Source: Amycolatopsis sp. FBCC-B4732 (GTDB lineage Bacteria > Actinomycetota > Actinomycetes > Mycobacteriales > Pseudonocardiaceae). Taken from it: a DNA stretch of 64,000 nt. Position 1 is the stretch's first letter. Every line of letters begins with the position of its first letter. The notes under the pieces were generated by a model. The model did not search any database. It worked only from the letters and a program-made list of their open reading frames with translations, and was not told the origin of the DNA. The DNA lies in assembly GCF_023008405.1 (NCBI RefSeq), contig NZ_CP095376.1, forward strand, positions 2,566,001 through 2,630,000, given 5' to 3'. Position numbers and translations under genes: made by a program. Positions 36,535 through 43,846 of the stretch are shown here, in pieces.

Positions 36535-37277
36535 GCGACGAACAACTCGTCTACGGCGTCCCGGCCCACACGATCGTCGAAGCCCTGCGCGGCGCGGGCG
36601 TCGCAGAGGACGACGTCGTCGCGGTGCTGGGCCGCGCGATCGCTCGCTCGTCGGGCCCCGGCCTGGCGGCGACGGTGAGCCCGCCGTTCGTGTTCCAGAC
36701 GAGCGTGCCCCAGTCGGCGCCCCAGTGCGAACTGCACTTCGAGCCGGTGTTCACGCACCCGGACTTCATCGACGGCGTGACGGTGGTGCAGGCGGGCGAG
36801 ACGCCGACGGAAATCGGGTTCAACCACCGGTTCCACGCCCTCGAGACCGACCTCGGCGGGGTCGCGGAGGCGCTGCGCACGGTCAGCAACTGCATCAAGG
36901 AGCTGCGGCTGGAGCTGTTCGGGGTGGTCCAGGAGCTGCAGGTGAAGATCACCGCGATCGACCGGCGGATCGACCCGATCAAGGACAAGACCGAGACCAA
37001 GGAGTCCAAGGAGAAGGAGAAGGACAGCAAGGAGGGCAAGGAGTCCAAGGAGAAGGAAGGCAAGGACAACAAGGAGAGCAAGGAGAAGGACAGCAAGGAA
37101 GGCAAGGAGAAGGACCGGGGCAAGGACGGGCAGAAGGAGTTCGTCGACCTCGCCGGCACCTTCCCGCCTTCTTCGTCCGACCCCGCGTCCGTTCCGGAGG
37201 GCGACGAGCGGACGTTCATCTCCCTCGAGGACCGCCCCGACGTCGGCCGCGACGCACTGTCCGAAGAGGACAGCTGA
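36531..37277 (+). CDS. coiled-coil protein with Lys/Glu/Ser-rich repeat tract
   Basis: A 248-residue protein. The N-terminal about 100 residues are globular. Residues about 105-145 are helical and coiled-coil-like (ELRLELFGVVQELQVKITAI). Residues 151-203 are a low-complexity tract holding 19 Lys, 13 Glu and 6 Asp in 53 positions, with repeated KESKEKE and DSKEGKE units. The last about 45 residues are acidic. It follows the wedge genes and precedes the ATP-grasp genes. A tail-tip, fibre-attachment or target-facing role is possible. The charged tract, with Lys/Ser next to Glu/Asp, would suit ATP-grasp cross-linking. Confidence 0.7.
   Translation: MSDEQLVYGVPAHTIVEALRGAGVAEDDVVAVLGRAIARSSGPGLAATVSPPFVFQTSVPQSAPQCELHFEPVFTHPDFIDGVTVVQAGETPTEIGFNHRFHALETDLGGVAEALRTVSNCIKELRLELFGVVQELQVKITAIDRRIDPIKDKTETKESKEKEKDSKEGKESKEKEGKDNKESKEKDSKEGKEKDRGKDGQKEFVDLAGTFPPSSSDPASVPEGDERTFISLEDRPDVGRDALSEEDS
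36981..37139 (+). repeat. AAG/GAG-rich coding repeat
   Basis: An internal DNA repeat made of AAGGAG and AAGGAC/AGCAAG words, encoding the charged 53-residue tract of the surrounding gene. Codons are mostly AAG and GAG, unlike the mixed codon use around it. Confidence 0.75.
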
Positions 37278-38701
37278 TGCTGCTGATCCTGGCCCACGCC
37301 CACGATGCCGCCGCCCGCGCCCTGGCGGACCGCTGGGGCGACGAGGCGCTGTTGCTGACGGTCGACGAGCTGCACCGGGCCCAGTGGGCGCTCTCGATCG
37401 ACCGATCCGGGCGGGTGCGGGCGGAGCTTTCCCTGGGAAGTCCCGTTTCGGTGACGGGCGTGGTGAACCGGCTGGGGGTGCTCACCGGCGCGGACCTGGC
37501 GCGGGTGCGCCGTGAAGACCGCTCGTACGCGGCGGCGGAGCTGACGGCGTTCCTGCTGGCGTGGCTCGACGCGTGTCCGGCGCCGGTGCTGAACCCGCCG
37601 AACCCGCGCTGCCTCAACGGCCCGGCGTGGAACCCGGAGGAGTGGGCGGACGCGGCCGCCGCGGTGGGCCTGCGCGTGGCGGCGGTCCACCGTTCGGTCG
37701 GGTTCGCCCCGCCCGTGGCGGCCGTTCCGGAGGGGGGCCACCGCGTGCACGTGGTGGGGGAGGTGTGCATCGGCGAGGTGCACCCCACGGTGGGGCGGCA
37801 GCTGCGCGAGCTGGCTTCACTGGCAGGAGCACCGTTGCTGACAGCGACGGTGTCCGGGCTCGGCGCACGGGCGGAGGTGCGGGAGATTTCGGCATGGCCG
37901 GACCTGGCCGACCCGGCGGTGGCCGACGCCCTCGCGGTGGCTTTGGGCCGGGCCGCGAGTGGTGGGTTGGTGACGGAGGTGGGGGAGTCGCCGGGGCACG
38001 TTCCGGAGGCGCCGGCGGGGTATTCGCCGCTTGCCGCTGTGTCTCGGGGGCCGGTCGGCGGTGGGGAGGCGGGTGCCGGGGCCTCGGGCCGCCGGGGCAG
38101 TTCCGCGTCGGTCGGGGTGGGGGAGTCGTCGGGGCACGTTCCGGAGGCGGCGGCTGGCTACTCGCCGCTTGCCGCTGTGCTTCGGGGGCCGGTCGGCGGT
38201 GGGGAGTTGGGCGCCGGGGCCTTGGGCCGCCGGGGCAGTTCCGCGTCGGTCGGGGTGGGGGAGTCGTCGGGGCATGTTCCCGGAGCGCCGCGGGGGCAGG
38301 CGGCCGCTGCTTCCCCGGGCCAGCGGGGCAGTTCCGCGCCGGTCGGGGTGGGGGAGTCGTTGGGGCATGTTCCCGAAGTGCCGCGGGGGCAGGCGGCCGC
38401 CACCTCCTCAGGCCGCCGGGGCAGTTCCGCGCCGGTCGAGGTGCGCCAGTCGCCGGGCCATGTCCCCGAGGCGCCGGGCGGCTACTCGCCGCTTGCCGCC
38501 GTGCCTCAGGGGCCGGTCGGCGGTGGGGAGGCGGCCGACCCGGCGGTGGCCCGGGGCCGGGCCGCGAGCGGCGGGGCGGTGGCGGAGCCGCCAGACCATG
38601 TCCCCGAAGCGCCGCGCGGGCACGCGCCCGCTGCCTCCCCAGGCCGCCGAAGCACCTCCGCACCGGCCGATTCCTCCGGCGTCAAGGCGGTGGCCGGATG
38701 A
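37277..38701 (+). CDS. degenerate ATP-grasp-like protein with repeat tail
   Basis: A 474-residue protein. The first about 230 residues look like the ends of an ATP-grasp enzyme without the central lobe: an N-terminal pre-ATP-grasp-type alpha/beta fold (MLLILAHAHDAAARALADRW), then RVHVVGEVCIGEVHPTVGRQ, and EISAWPDL near 215 where active enzymes have an E-x-N motif. The lysine-containing ATP-binding lobe is not visible. The remaining about 240 residues are tandem repeats with GHVPEAP, YSPLAAV, PVGGGE and GRRGSSA units in Gly/Ala/Pro/Ser-rich order. The ATG overlaps the upstream stop, and the next gene starts 4 nt inside the end. A partner or substrate of the following ligase is a reasonable guess. 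Confidence 0.7.
   Translation: MLLILAHAHDAAARALADRWGDEALLLTVDELHRAQWALSIDRSGRVRAELSLGSPVSVTGVVNRLGVLTGADLARVRREDRSYAAAELTAFLLAWLDACPAPVLNPPNPRCLNGPAWNPEEWADAAAAVGLRVAAVHRSVGFAPPVAAVPEGGHRVHVVGEVCIGEVHPTVGRQLRELASLAGAPLLTATVSGLGARAEVREISAWPDLADPAVADALAVALGRAASGGLVTEVGESPGHVPEAPAGYSPLAAVSRGPVGGGEAGAGASGRRGSSASVGVGESSGHVPEAAAGYSPLAAVLRGPVGGGELGAGALGRRGSSASVGVGESSGHVPGAPRGQAAAASPGQRGSSAPVGVGESLGHVPEVPRGQAAATSSGRRGSSAPVEVRQSPGHVPEAPGGYSPLAAVPQGPVGGGEAADPAVARGRAASGGAVAEPPDHVPEAPRGHAPAASPGRRSTSAPADSSGVKAVAG
37976..38660 (+). repeat. imperfect tandem coding repeats in the degenerate ATP-grasp gene
   Basis: Units of about 95-140 bp built around GGGGCAGTTCCGCG and GGGGGAGTC words recur about six times, with variable spacing. 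They encode the GHVPEAP/GRRGSSA units. Such a tract is prone to expansion, contraction and misassembly. Confidence 0.75.
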
Positions 38702-39639
38702 CCATCCTCCTCTGGGGCCTGGTCCGCGACCAGCCGATGGCCGCCGTCCGCACTCAGCTCGAGCGGCTCGGTGCGCCGGTCCGGTTCCTCGACCAGCGCC
38801 AAGTCCTCGAAACCACCGTCCAGGTCGATGGCGGCCGCACCAGCCGGACCGTCGTGACCGTCGCCGGCCGGGCCTTCGACCTCGACCGCGTCCAAGCCGC
38901 CTACGTTCGCCCGCACGACAGCACCCAGCTGCCCGGCCTGCGCACCCGGCCGCCCGGCTCGGTGGAGTGGCGGCACGCCGCCGAAGTGGATCAGGTGCTC
39001 AACGCCTGGACCGACCGGACCGGCGCCTACGTGCTGAACCGGCCAGAAGCCGCCGCCGGGAACGCGTCCAAGCCGTTTCAGCTGCGGGCCATCGCCGGAG
39101 CCGGGTTCGCCGTGCCGCCGACGCTCGTCACCAACGACCCGGACCGGGTCGCGGACTTCCTCCGCGAGCACGGTGACGTCATCGTCAAGTCGGCCAGCGG
39201 GGTGCGCAGCCGCGTGCGGCGGGTCCGGCCCGAGGAGCGGTTCGCGGACGTCGCCGCCTGCCCGACGCAGTTCCAGCGCCGCGTTCCCGGGACCGACGTC
39301 CGGGTGCACGTCGTCGGCGCCGAGGTGTTCGCCGTCGAGGTGGACAGCGACGCCGACGACTACCGGTACGCACGGGTGCTCGGGCACCGCGACCCCGTCC
39401 TGACGTCGATCGAGCTGCCGCCGGAGGTCACGCTCCGCTGCTTCGACCTCGCCAAGCGGCTCGGGCTCCCGGTCGCCGGCATCGACCTGCGGCGCACCCC
39501 GGACGGCGAGTGGTACTGCTTCGAAGTCAACCCTTCGCCGGGCTTCACCTACTACGAATCGCAAACCGGCCAGCCGATCGCGGCGGCCGTCGCCGGGCTG
39601 CTGGCCGCGGCCGCGTTGTGCAAGGAGCACCCCCGATGA
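38698..39639 (+). CDS. ATP-grasp ligase (RimK/MvdD-like)
   Basis: A 313-residue ATP-grasp protein. It has an N-terminal pre-ATP-grasp domain, then a nucleotide-binding lysine K164 in VIVKSASG, and metal ligands D263 (GIDLRR), E276 and N278 in CFEVNPSPGF. Closest in style to RimK- and graspetide (MvdD)-type ligases, which form amide or ester bonds with peptide side chains. Overlaps both flanking genes by 4 nt. No short precursor peptide of the usual graspetide type is visible, so a structural protein of this operon is the best candidate substrate. This substrate assignment is inference. Confidence 0.85.
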   Translation: MTILLWGLVRDQPMAAVRTQLERLGAPVRFLDQRQVLETTVQVDGGRTSRTVVTVAGRAFDLDRVQAAYVRPHDSTQLPGLRTRPPGSVEWRHAAEVDQVLNAWTDRTGAYVLNRPEAAAGNASKPFQLRAIAGAGFAVPPTLVTNDPDRVADFLREHGDVIVKSASGVRSRVRRVRPEERFADVAACPTQFQRRVPGTDVRVHVVGAEVFAVEVDSDADDYRYARVLGHRDPVLTSIELPPEVTLRCFDLAKRLGLPVAGIDLRRTPDGEWYCFEVNPSPGFTYYESQTGQPIAAAVAGLLAAAALCKEHPR

Positions 39640-40367
39640 CCACAATGGACACCCGGCCGGTCGAGGAAATCCGCTTCGGCGGCGCCCGGGTCTTCGCCGC
39701 CGACCTGTTCGGCCCGGCGGAAGTCGACCAGGTCCGCGCGGCCGTGGACGCGGCGCCGGCCGAACTGTGGCACCACGGACGGCGCACGCCGGGCGTCGGC
39801 GGCATGGCCACGATCGGCGAACCGCTCTACCGCAGCCGCGGCCGGCTCGACCACTACGCCGAGTGCGCGCGGGCGGAAAGCCGCTTGCTGTACCGGCACT
39901 TCCGCCTCGTCCACGAGCGGGTCGCGACGTTCTTCGAGCAGCGGTACGGGCTGCCGGTCGTGTACGCCGACGAACTCGCCGTCCCCGGGTTCCACGTGTT
40001 CGGCTTCGACGCCCCCGGCGAGTACGCGGGCGGCGGCTGGCACGTCGACGCCCTCGAGACGCAGGCGCCGTCCCTGATCGCGCGCGCGGCCGACATCACC
40101 GCGGTGGTCACCTTCACCGTGCCGTTCGAACTACCGGACGGCGGCAGCGGCCTGGACCTGGAAGCCGGCGTCCCGGGTGCGCCGCCCGGCCACTACGGCG
40201 GGGGCGAGCCGGTCACCGTGCCCTACCGCACCGGCACGATGGTGTTCACCGAATCCGAGCTGTGGCACCGGATCGCCGCGTCGCACTGCCTCACCCCGGG
40301 TCAGCGGCGGGTGACCTACCAGGGTCACGGCGTCTGCCTCGACGGCCGCTGGATCTTCTTCTGGTGA
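39636..40367 (+). CDS. 2OG-Fe(II) oxygenase family protein
   Basis: A 243-residue protein with the double-stranded beta-helix iron triad H136-x-D138 (GGWHVDALE) and H211 (LWHRIAAS). R224/R225 (GQRRVTYQGHG) would bind 2-oxoglutarate. This family hydroxylates amino-acid side chains in proteins or small molecules. It closes the 17-gene tail-like operon and is coupled to the ATP-grasp gene. A particle protein is the likely substrate by context. The convergent LysR gene lies 1 nt beyond it. Confidence 0.82.
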   Translation: MTTMDTRPVEEIRFGGARVFAADLFGPAEVDQVRAAVDAAPAELWHHGRRTPGVGGMATIGEPLYRSRGRLDHYAECARAESRLLYRHFRLVHERVATFFEQRYGLPVVYADELAVPGFHVFGFDAPGEYAGGGWHVDALETQAPSLIARAADITAVVTFTVPFELPDGGSGLDLEAGVPGAPPGHYGGGEPVTVPYRTGTMVFTESELWHRIAASHCLTPGQRRVTYQGHGVCLDGRWIFFW

Positions 40368-40368
40368 G

Positions 40369-41331
40369 CTAAGGGGCGGCGGAGAGGTCTTCGGGCGGGG
40401 TCCACAGTGGTGCGCCATCGGCCCGTTCGGGGCGCAGCCAGTGGTGCCGTTCGGCGGTTTCGCCCGCGATGCGCAGGAATTCCCGGACGGTCTCCGACTC
40501 CTCGCCCGCGCGCCAGGCCACCGACCACGAGTACACCGGCTGCAGCTCCTGCGGCCGGTGCACCGGGAAGCCGTGCTCGGCGTACCGGCGGGCGTAGCTC
40601 TCGAATTCGAGCAGGAAAGCGCTGTCCGGTGCGCGGCCGAGCACGGCGCGGCAGTGGTCGAACGTGCCGGGGTTGCCCAGCCAGCGCAGCGCGAGACCGG
40701 TGTGCTGCTCGAACGAGCTCAGGTAGTGGCCGTGCACGTTGTACAGCGCCGTGCCGGGCGCGTCCGCGAAGACCTCGATGGGGCGCTCGTGCACCGAAAC
40801 GGCCGCCCGGTTCGGGTCGCCGGGCCTGCCGATCAGCCGGAACGGCTCGAGCCGCAGCGGCGCGTGCTGCCAGCCCGCCGGGTACTCGGCCCGCAACGCG
40901 CCGGTGACGCGCAGGATCGCGACGTCGAGGTGGTCGTCGAGCAGCGTGGCGAGCTGGCGGGCGCTGTCCATCTGGCTCTGGACCACCTGGACGCCCGGGT
41001 GCGCCGCGAGGTAGGCGTCGGTGACGACCCGGCTGGTGTCCAGCTCGAAGATGTGCGCGACCCGCAGGCGGTTCGGCGCCGGTTCGCGCAGCATCTGGCC
41101 GGCGGTGGCCAGCAGCTGCCGCGCGAGCTGCAGGAACCGCTCGCCGCGCGGGGTCAGGGTGACGTGGCGGCTGTCGCGCACGAACAGCGGCGCGCCGACC
41201 TCGGCTTCGAGCCGGCGGATCTGCTTGGACAGCGCCGGCTGGCTGATGTACAGCCGGGCGGCGGCGCGCCCGAAGTGCAGCTCGTCGGCGACCGTGACGA
41301 AGTAGCGCACCAGCCTGAGGTCGAGGTCCAT
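40369..41331 (-). CDS. LysR family transcriptional regulator
   Basis: A 320-residue regulator with an N-terminal winged helix (LRLVRYFVTVADELHFGRAA, QPALSKQIRRLE) and the LysR substrate-binding fold. The start is ATG 41331, giving MDLDLRLVRYF. It is divergent from the alpha/beta hydrolase gene at 41468 with a 136-bp gap. LysR proteins usually regulate a divergent neighbour, so the hydrolase and the downstream SDR are the expected targets. Confidence 0.92.
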   Translation of the reverse strand: MDLDLRLVRYFVTVADELHFGRAAARLYISQPALSKQIRRLEAEVGAPLFVRDSRHVTLTPRGERFLQLARQLLATAGQMLREPAPNRLRVAHIFELDTSRVVTDAYLAAHPGVQVVQSQMDSARQLATLLDDHLDVAILRVTGALRAEYPAGWQHAPLRLEPFRLIGRPGDPNRAAVSVHERPIEVFADAPGTALYNVHGHYLSSFEQHTGLALRWLGNPGTFDHCRAVLGRAPDSAFLLEFESYARRYAEHGFPVHRPQELQPVYSWSVAWRAGEESETVREFLRIAGETAERHHWLRPERADGAPLWTPPEDLSAAP

Positions 41332-41467
41332 CCGGGCCTTCCGTGCGGGAGCGTGGAGCGCCAACGATGCCATCCCGGCTATCGATGCGCACGCGGCAGG
41401 TCTTGGACGGCCCGGCCCGGGTCGTGTTGGCTTCTCGGCAGACGCCGTCCCCGAACTGGAGGATCCG

Positions 41468-42268
41468 ATGGCACCCGCGGGTACCCCTGTCGTGTTCATC
41501 CACGGTCTGTGGCTCCACGCCACGTCGTGGACCCCCTGGATCGAGCACTTCCGGGCCGCCGGGTACGCACCCGTCGCGCCCGGCTGGCCGAACGAGCCCG
41601 AAACCGTCGAAGCGGCCAGAGAACACCCGGAAGCGGTCGCGGACATCGGCATCGACGACGCCACGAACCACTTCGCGTCGATCATCGAAGGCCTCGACCG
41701 GCCGCCGGTGATCGTCGGCCACTCGTTCGGCGGCCTGATCACCGAGAAGCTACTCGGCCGGGGCATCGGCGCGGCCGGGGTCGCCATCGACCCGGCGCAG
41801 ATCAAGGGCGTGCTGCCGCTGCCGCTGGCGCAGCTGCGCGCGGGCCTGCCCGCGCTGGGCAACCCGGCCAACCTGCACCGGTCGGTGTCGCTGACCGAAA
41901 AGGAGTTCCGCTTCGGCTTCGGCAACGCGCTGACCGACGAGGAGTCGGCCGAGCTGTATCGGCGCTGGACGATCCCGTCGCCGGCCCGGCCGCTGTTCCA
42001 GGCCGCGGCCGCGAACTTCGTCCTGCACTCCGAGGCGAAGGTCGACACCGGCCGAGCGGACCGCGGCCCGCTCCTGCTGGTCTCCGGCACCGCGGACCAC
42101 ACCGTCCCGGACGTCGTCACCCGCTCGACGCTCAAGCAGTACCGCGACTCCACCGCCGTCACCGAGCTGAAGCAGTTCGAAGGGCGGGGCCACTCGCTCA
42201 CGATCGACAGCGGCTGGCGCGATGTCGCCGACGCCGTGCTCGCCTGGCTGCGCGAGCACGGGGTCTGA
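41468..42268 (+). CDS. alpha/beta hydrolase
   Basis: A 266-residue alpha/beta hydrolase with FIHGLWLHATSW (oxyanion region), nucleophile elbow GHSFGG, and late DHTVPD and GHSLT motifs that supply the Asp and His of the triad. Substrates in this family are esters, lactones or haloalkanes and cannot be told from sequence. A CTGGAGGA site precedes the ATG. Five bases separate it from the SDR gene. Confidence 0.9.
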   Translation: MAPAGTPVVFIHGLWLHATSWTPWIEHFRAAGYAPVAPGWPNEPETVEAAREHPEAVADIGIDDATNHFASIIEGLDRPPVIVGHSFGGLITEKLLGRGIGAAGVAIDPAQIKGVLPLPLAQLRAGLPALGNPANLHRSVSLTEKEFRFGFGNALTDEESAELYRRWTIPSPARPLFQAAAANFVLHSEAKVDTGRADRGPLLLVSGTADHTVPDVVTRSTLKQYRDSTAVTELKQFEGRGHSLTIDSGWRDVADAVLAWLREHGV

Positions 42269-42272
42269 GCCC

Positions 42273-43067
42273 GTGGAACTGGATCTGGGCGGCCGCGTCG
42301 CCGTCGTCACCGGGGCCAGCCGGGGCATCGGCCTGGCCGTCACCCGGACCCTGGTCGCCGAGGGCGTCCACGTCGTCGCCGGCGCCCGCGCGCCCGGGGC
42401 CGAGCTGGAGGAGCTCGCGCGGGCCGGGAAGGCGCACACGCTGGCCGTGGACCTCGGCACCGCCGACGGCCCCGGCAAGCTGGTGGAGCTGGCGCTGACC
42501 GAGCTCGGGCGCGTCGACATCCTGGTCAACAACGTCGGCGCCGTCAGCCCGCGGCCGAACGGCTTCCTGCTCGTCACCGACGAGGAGTGGACCCGGTCGA
42601 TCACCCTCAACCTGCTGAGCGCGGTCCGCGCGACGCGCGCGGTGCTGCCGACGATGGTGACCGCGGGCCGGGGCAGCATCGTCACGATCGCCTCGATCAA
42701 CGCGACCCTGCCCGACCCCGGCGTCATCGACTACAGCGCGGCGAAGGCGGCGCTGGTCAACTTCACGAAGTCGGTGTCGAAGGAGTTCGGCCCCCGCGGG
42801 GTCCGCGCCAACGCGATCAACCCGGGCCCGGTCGCGACGGACCTCTGGCTCGGCTCGGGCGGCGTGGCCGAAACCGTCGCGGCGGGCTCCGGCGCGACCC
42901 CCGGCGCGGTGGCCGGCGAAGCGGCCTCCCACGCCGTGACCGGCCGCTTCACCCAGCCGGCGGAAGTCGCCAACCTGGCGGCGTTCCTGGCCGCCGACCG
43001 GGTCGCGGGCAACATCACCGGCGCGACCTTCACCCTCGACGGCGGGTACACCACCGAAACGCACTAA
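42273..43067 (+). CDS. short-chain dehydrogenase/reductase
   Basis: A 264-residue classical SDR with TGASRGIG (dinucleotide site), NNVG, a catalytic serine near IASINA and Y-S-A-A-K. The start GTG 42273 fits the usual N-terminal ELDLGGRVAVVTGAS. It probably shares a transcript with the hydrolase gene 5 nt upstream. Substrate unknown. Confidence 0.92.
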   Translation: MELDLGGRVAVVTGASRGIGLAVTRTLVAEGVHVVAGARAPGAELEELARAGKAHTLAVDLGTADGPGKLVELALTELGRVDILVNNVGAVSPRPNGFLLVTDEEWTRSITLNLLSAVRATRAVLPTMVTAGRGSIVTIASINATLPDPGVIDYSAAKAALVNFTKSVSKEFGPRGVRANAINPGPVATDLWLGSGGVAETVAAGSGATPGAVAGEAASHAVTGRFTQPAEVANLAAFLAADRVAGNITGATFTLDGGYTTETH

Positions 43068-43071
43068 AATT
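43066..43071 (+). promoter_or_regulatory. candidate -10 box TAAAAT for the DUF4288-like gene
   Basis: TAAAAT overlaps the stop of the preceding SDR gene and lies 28 bp upstream of the GTG at 43100, with a GGGGGAG site in between. No convincing -35 was seen. Confidence 0.4.
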
Positions 43072-43099
43072 CGTCCGGACCATCGGCGACGGGGGAGCG

Positions 43100-43426
43100 G
43101 TGACGGACGAATCCGACGAATGGTTCGCGGTGCGCTGCCTCTTCCGGTGGACGCACGCGGGCGAAGAACCGTACGAAGAGCGCATAACGCTGTGGCGCGC
43201 GGCCGACCTCGGCGAGGCGCTGGCGCTCGCCGAGGCGGAAGCACGCGAGTACGCGGAGCGGGCCGAGGTGAGCTACCTCGGGCTCGCGCAGGGATATGCG
43301 ACGGGCGAGAAGGAGCTGTCGCCGGGCAGCGAGGTGTTTTCGCTGCTGCGCGACAGCTCCTTGCCGCCGGCGGAGTACCTGGAGCGCCACTTCGACACCG
43401 GTGGCGAGCACCAGGACCGCGGCTGA
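43100..43426 (+). CDS. DUF4288-like small protein
   Basis: A 108-residue protein with VRCLFRWTHAGEEPYEERIT and LWRAADLGEALALAEAEA segments. These recall the DUF4288 family, a small alpha/beta protein of unknown role. The start is GTG 43100 behind GGGGGAG. The assignment is from memory of the family pattern. Confidence 0.7.
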   Translation: MTDESDEWFAVRCLFRWTHAGEEPYEERITLWRAADLGEALALAEAEAREYAERAEVSYLGLAQGYATGEKELSPGSEVFSLLRDSSLPPAEYLERHFDTGGEHQDRG

Positions 43427-43430
43427 GGCG

Positions 43431-43592
43431 TCACCGCCGCTTGCCGAGCGCCTCCCGCTTGACGAAGCCGATCACCCCGGTGGCGACGAAGAGCACAGCG
43501 CCGACGATGATCAGCCAGAACAGGCTCTTGACGGCGATCCCAAGCACGACGAGGGCCGCCCAGATCACGAGCAGCCCGACGAGAATTCCCAT
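43431..43592 (-). CDS. small hydrophobic membrane protein
   Basis: A 53-residue protein with two hydrophobic helices (LVGLLVIWAALVVLGIAV and WLIIVGAVLFVATGVIGFV) and a basic C-terminus (KREALGKRR). Excellent ribosome binding site AGGAGGG. Short proteins of this kind are common in actinobacteria and often belong to the stress regulon. A candidate SigB-type promoter lies just upstream. Function unknown. Confidence 0.78.
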   Translation of the reverse strand: MGILVGLLVIWAALVVLGIAVKSLFWLIIVGAVLFVATGVIGFVKREALGKRR

Positions 43593-43623
43593 GGTGGTTT
43601 CCCTCCTGGCGGTGCCCGGGGTG

Positions 43624-43649
43624 ATACCCGGTCCCCCGGGCGGCTACAC
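43624..43649 (-). promoter_or_regulatory. candidate SigB/SigF-type promoter for the small membrane protein
   Basis: On the minus strand GTGTAG (43649-43644) is followed after 14 nt by GGGTAT (43629-43624). This fits the GTTT/GTGT-N14-16-GGGTAT pattern of SigB-family promoters. It lies 31 bp upstream of the gene start. The rest of 43593-43846 shows no gene. Confidence 0.55.
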
Positions 43650-43846
43650 GTGGGTGGGCGGTGCCCGGTCAGGAGCCCGGCTCGCGACAATCCGGCCTGC
43701 CGGGTGGCCAGGGCAGTCGTCGCCAGGATGGAAACGATCAAGGCGGCGGCCTGCATGCCACTCTGCTGGCTGCCGCACGACGGGTGTTGACGCTCGTCCG
43801 GTCGCAGGATACTTCGCAGGGGAAGTACTCCGGGAATGTGTTCGGC

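Noticed and set aside
37976..38660. CRISPR-like or non-coding repeat array
   Set aside because: Units are irregular, lie in frame inside an open reading frame and encode related peptide units; there are no spacers.
36531..39639. Classical graspetide gene cluster with a precursor peptide
   Set aside because: No short leader-core precursor with a typical PFFARFL-like motif is visible; the substrate hypothesis is limited to operon proteins.
21655..40367. Prophage or R-type tailocin
   Set aside because: No head, packaging, integration or lysis genes and no fibre/receptor-binding genes are present, and the cluster is controlled by a SARP-type regulator.
21655..40367. Type VI secretion system or canonical eCIS
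   Set aside because: No TssJLM membrane complex, ClpV or AAA+ ATPase was seen; the gene content does not match the standard set.
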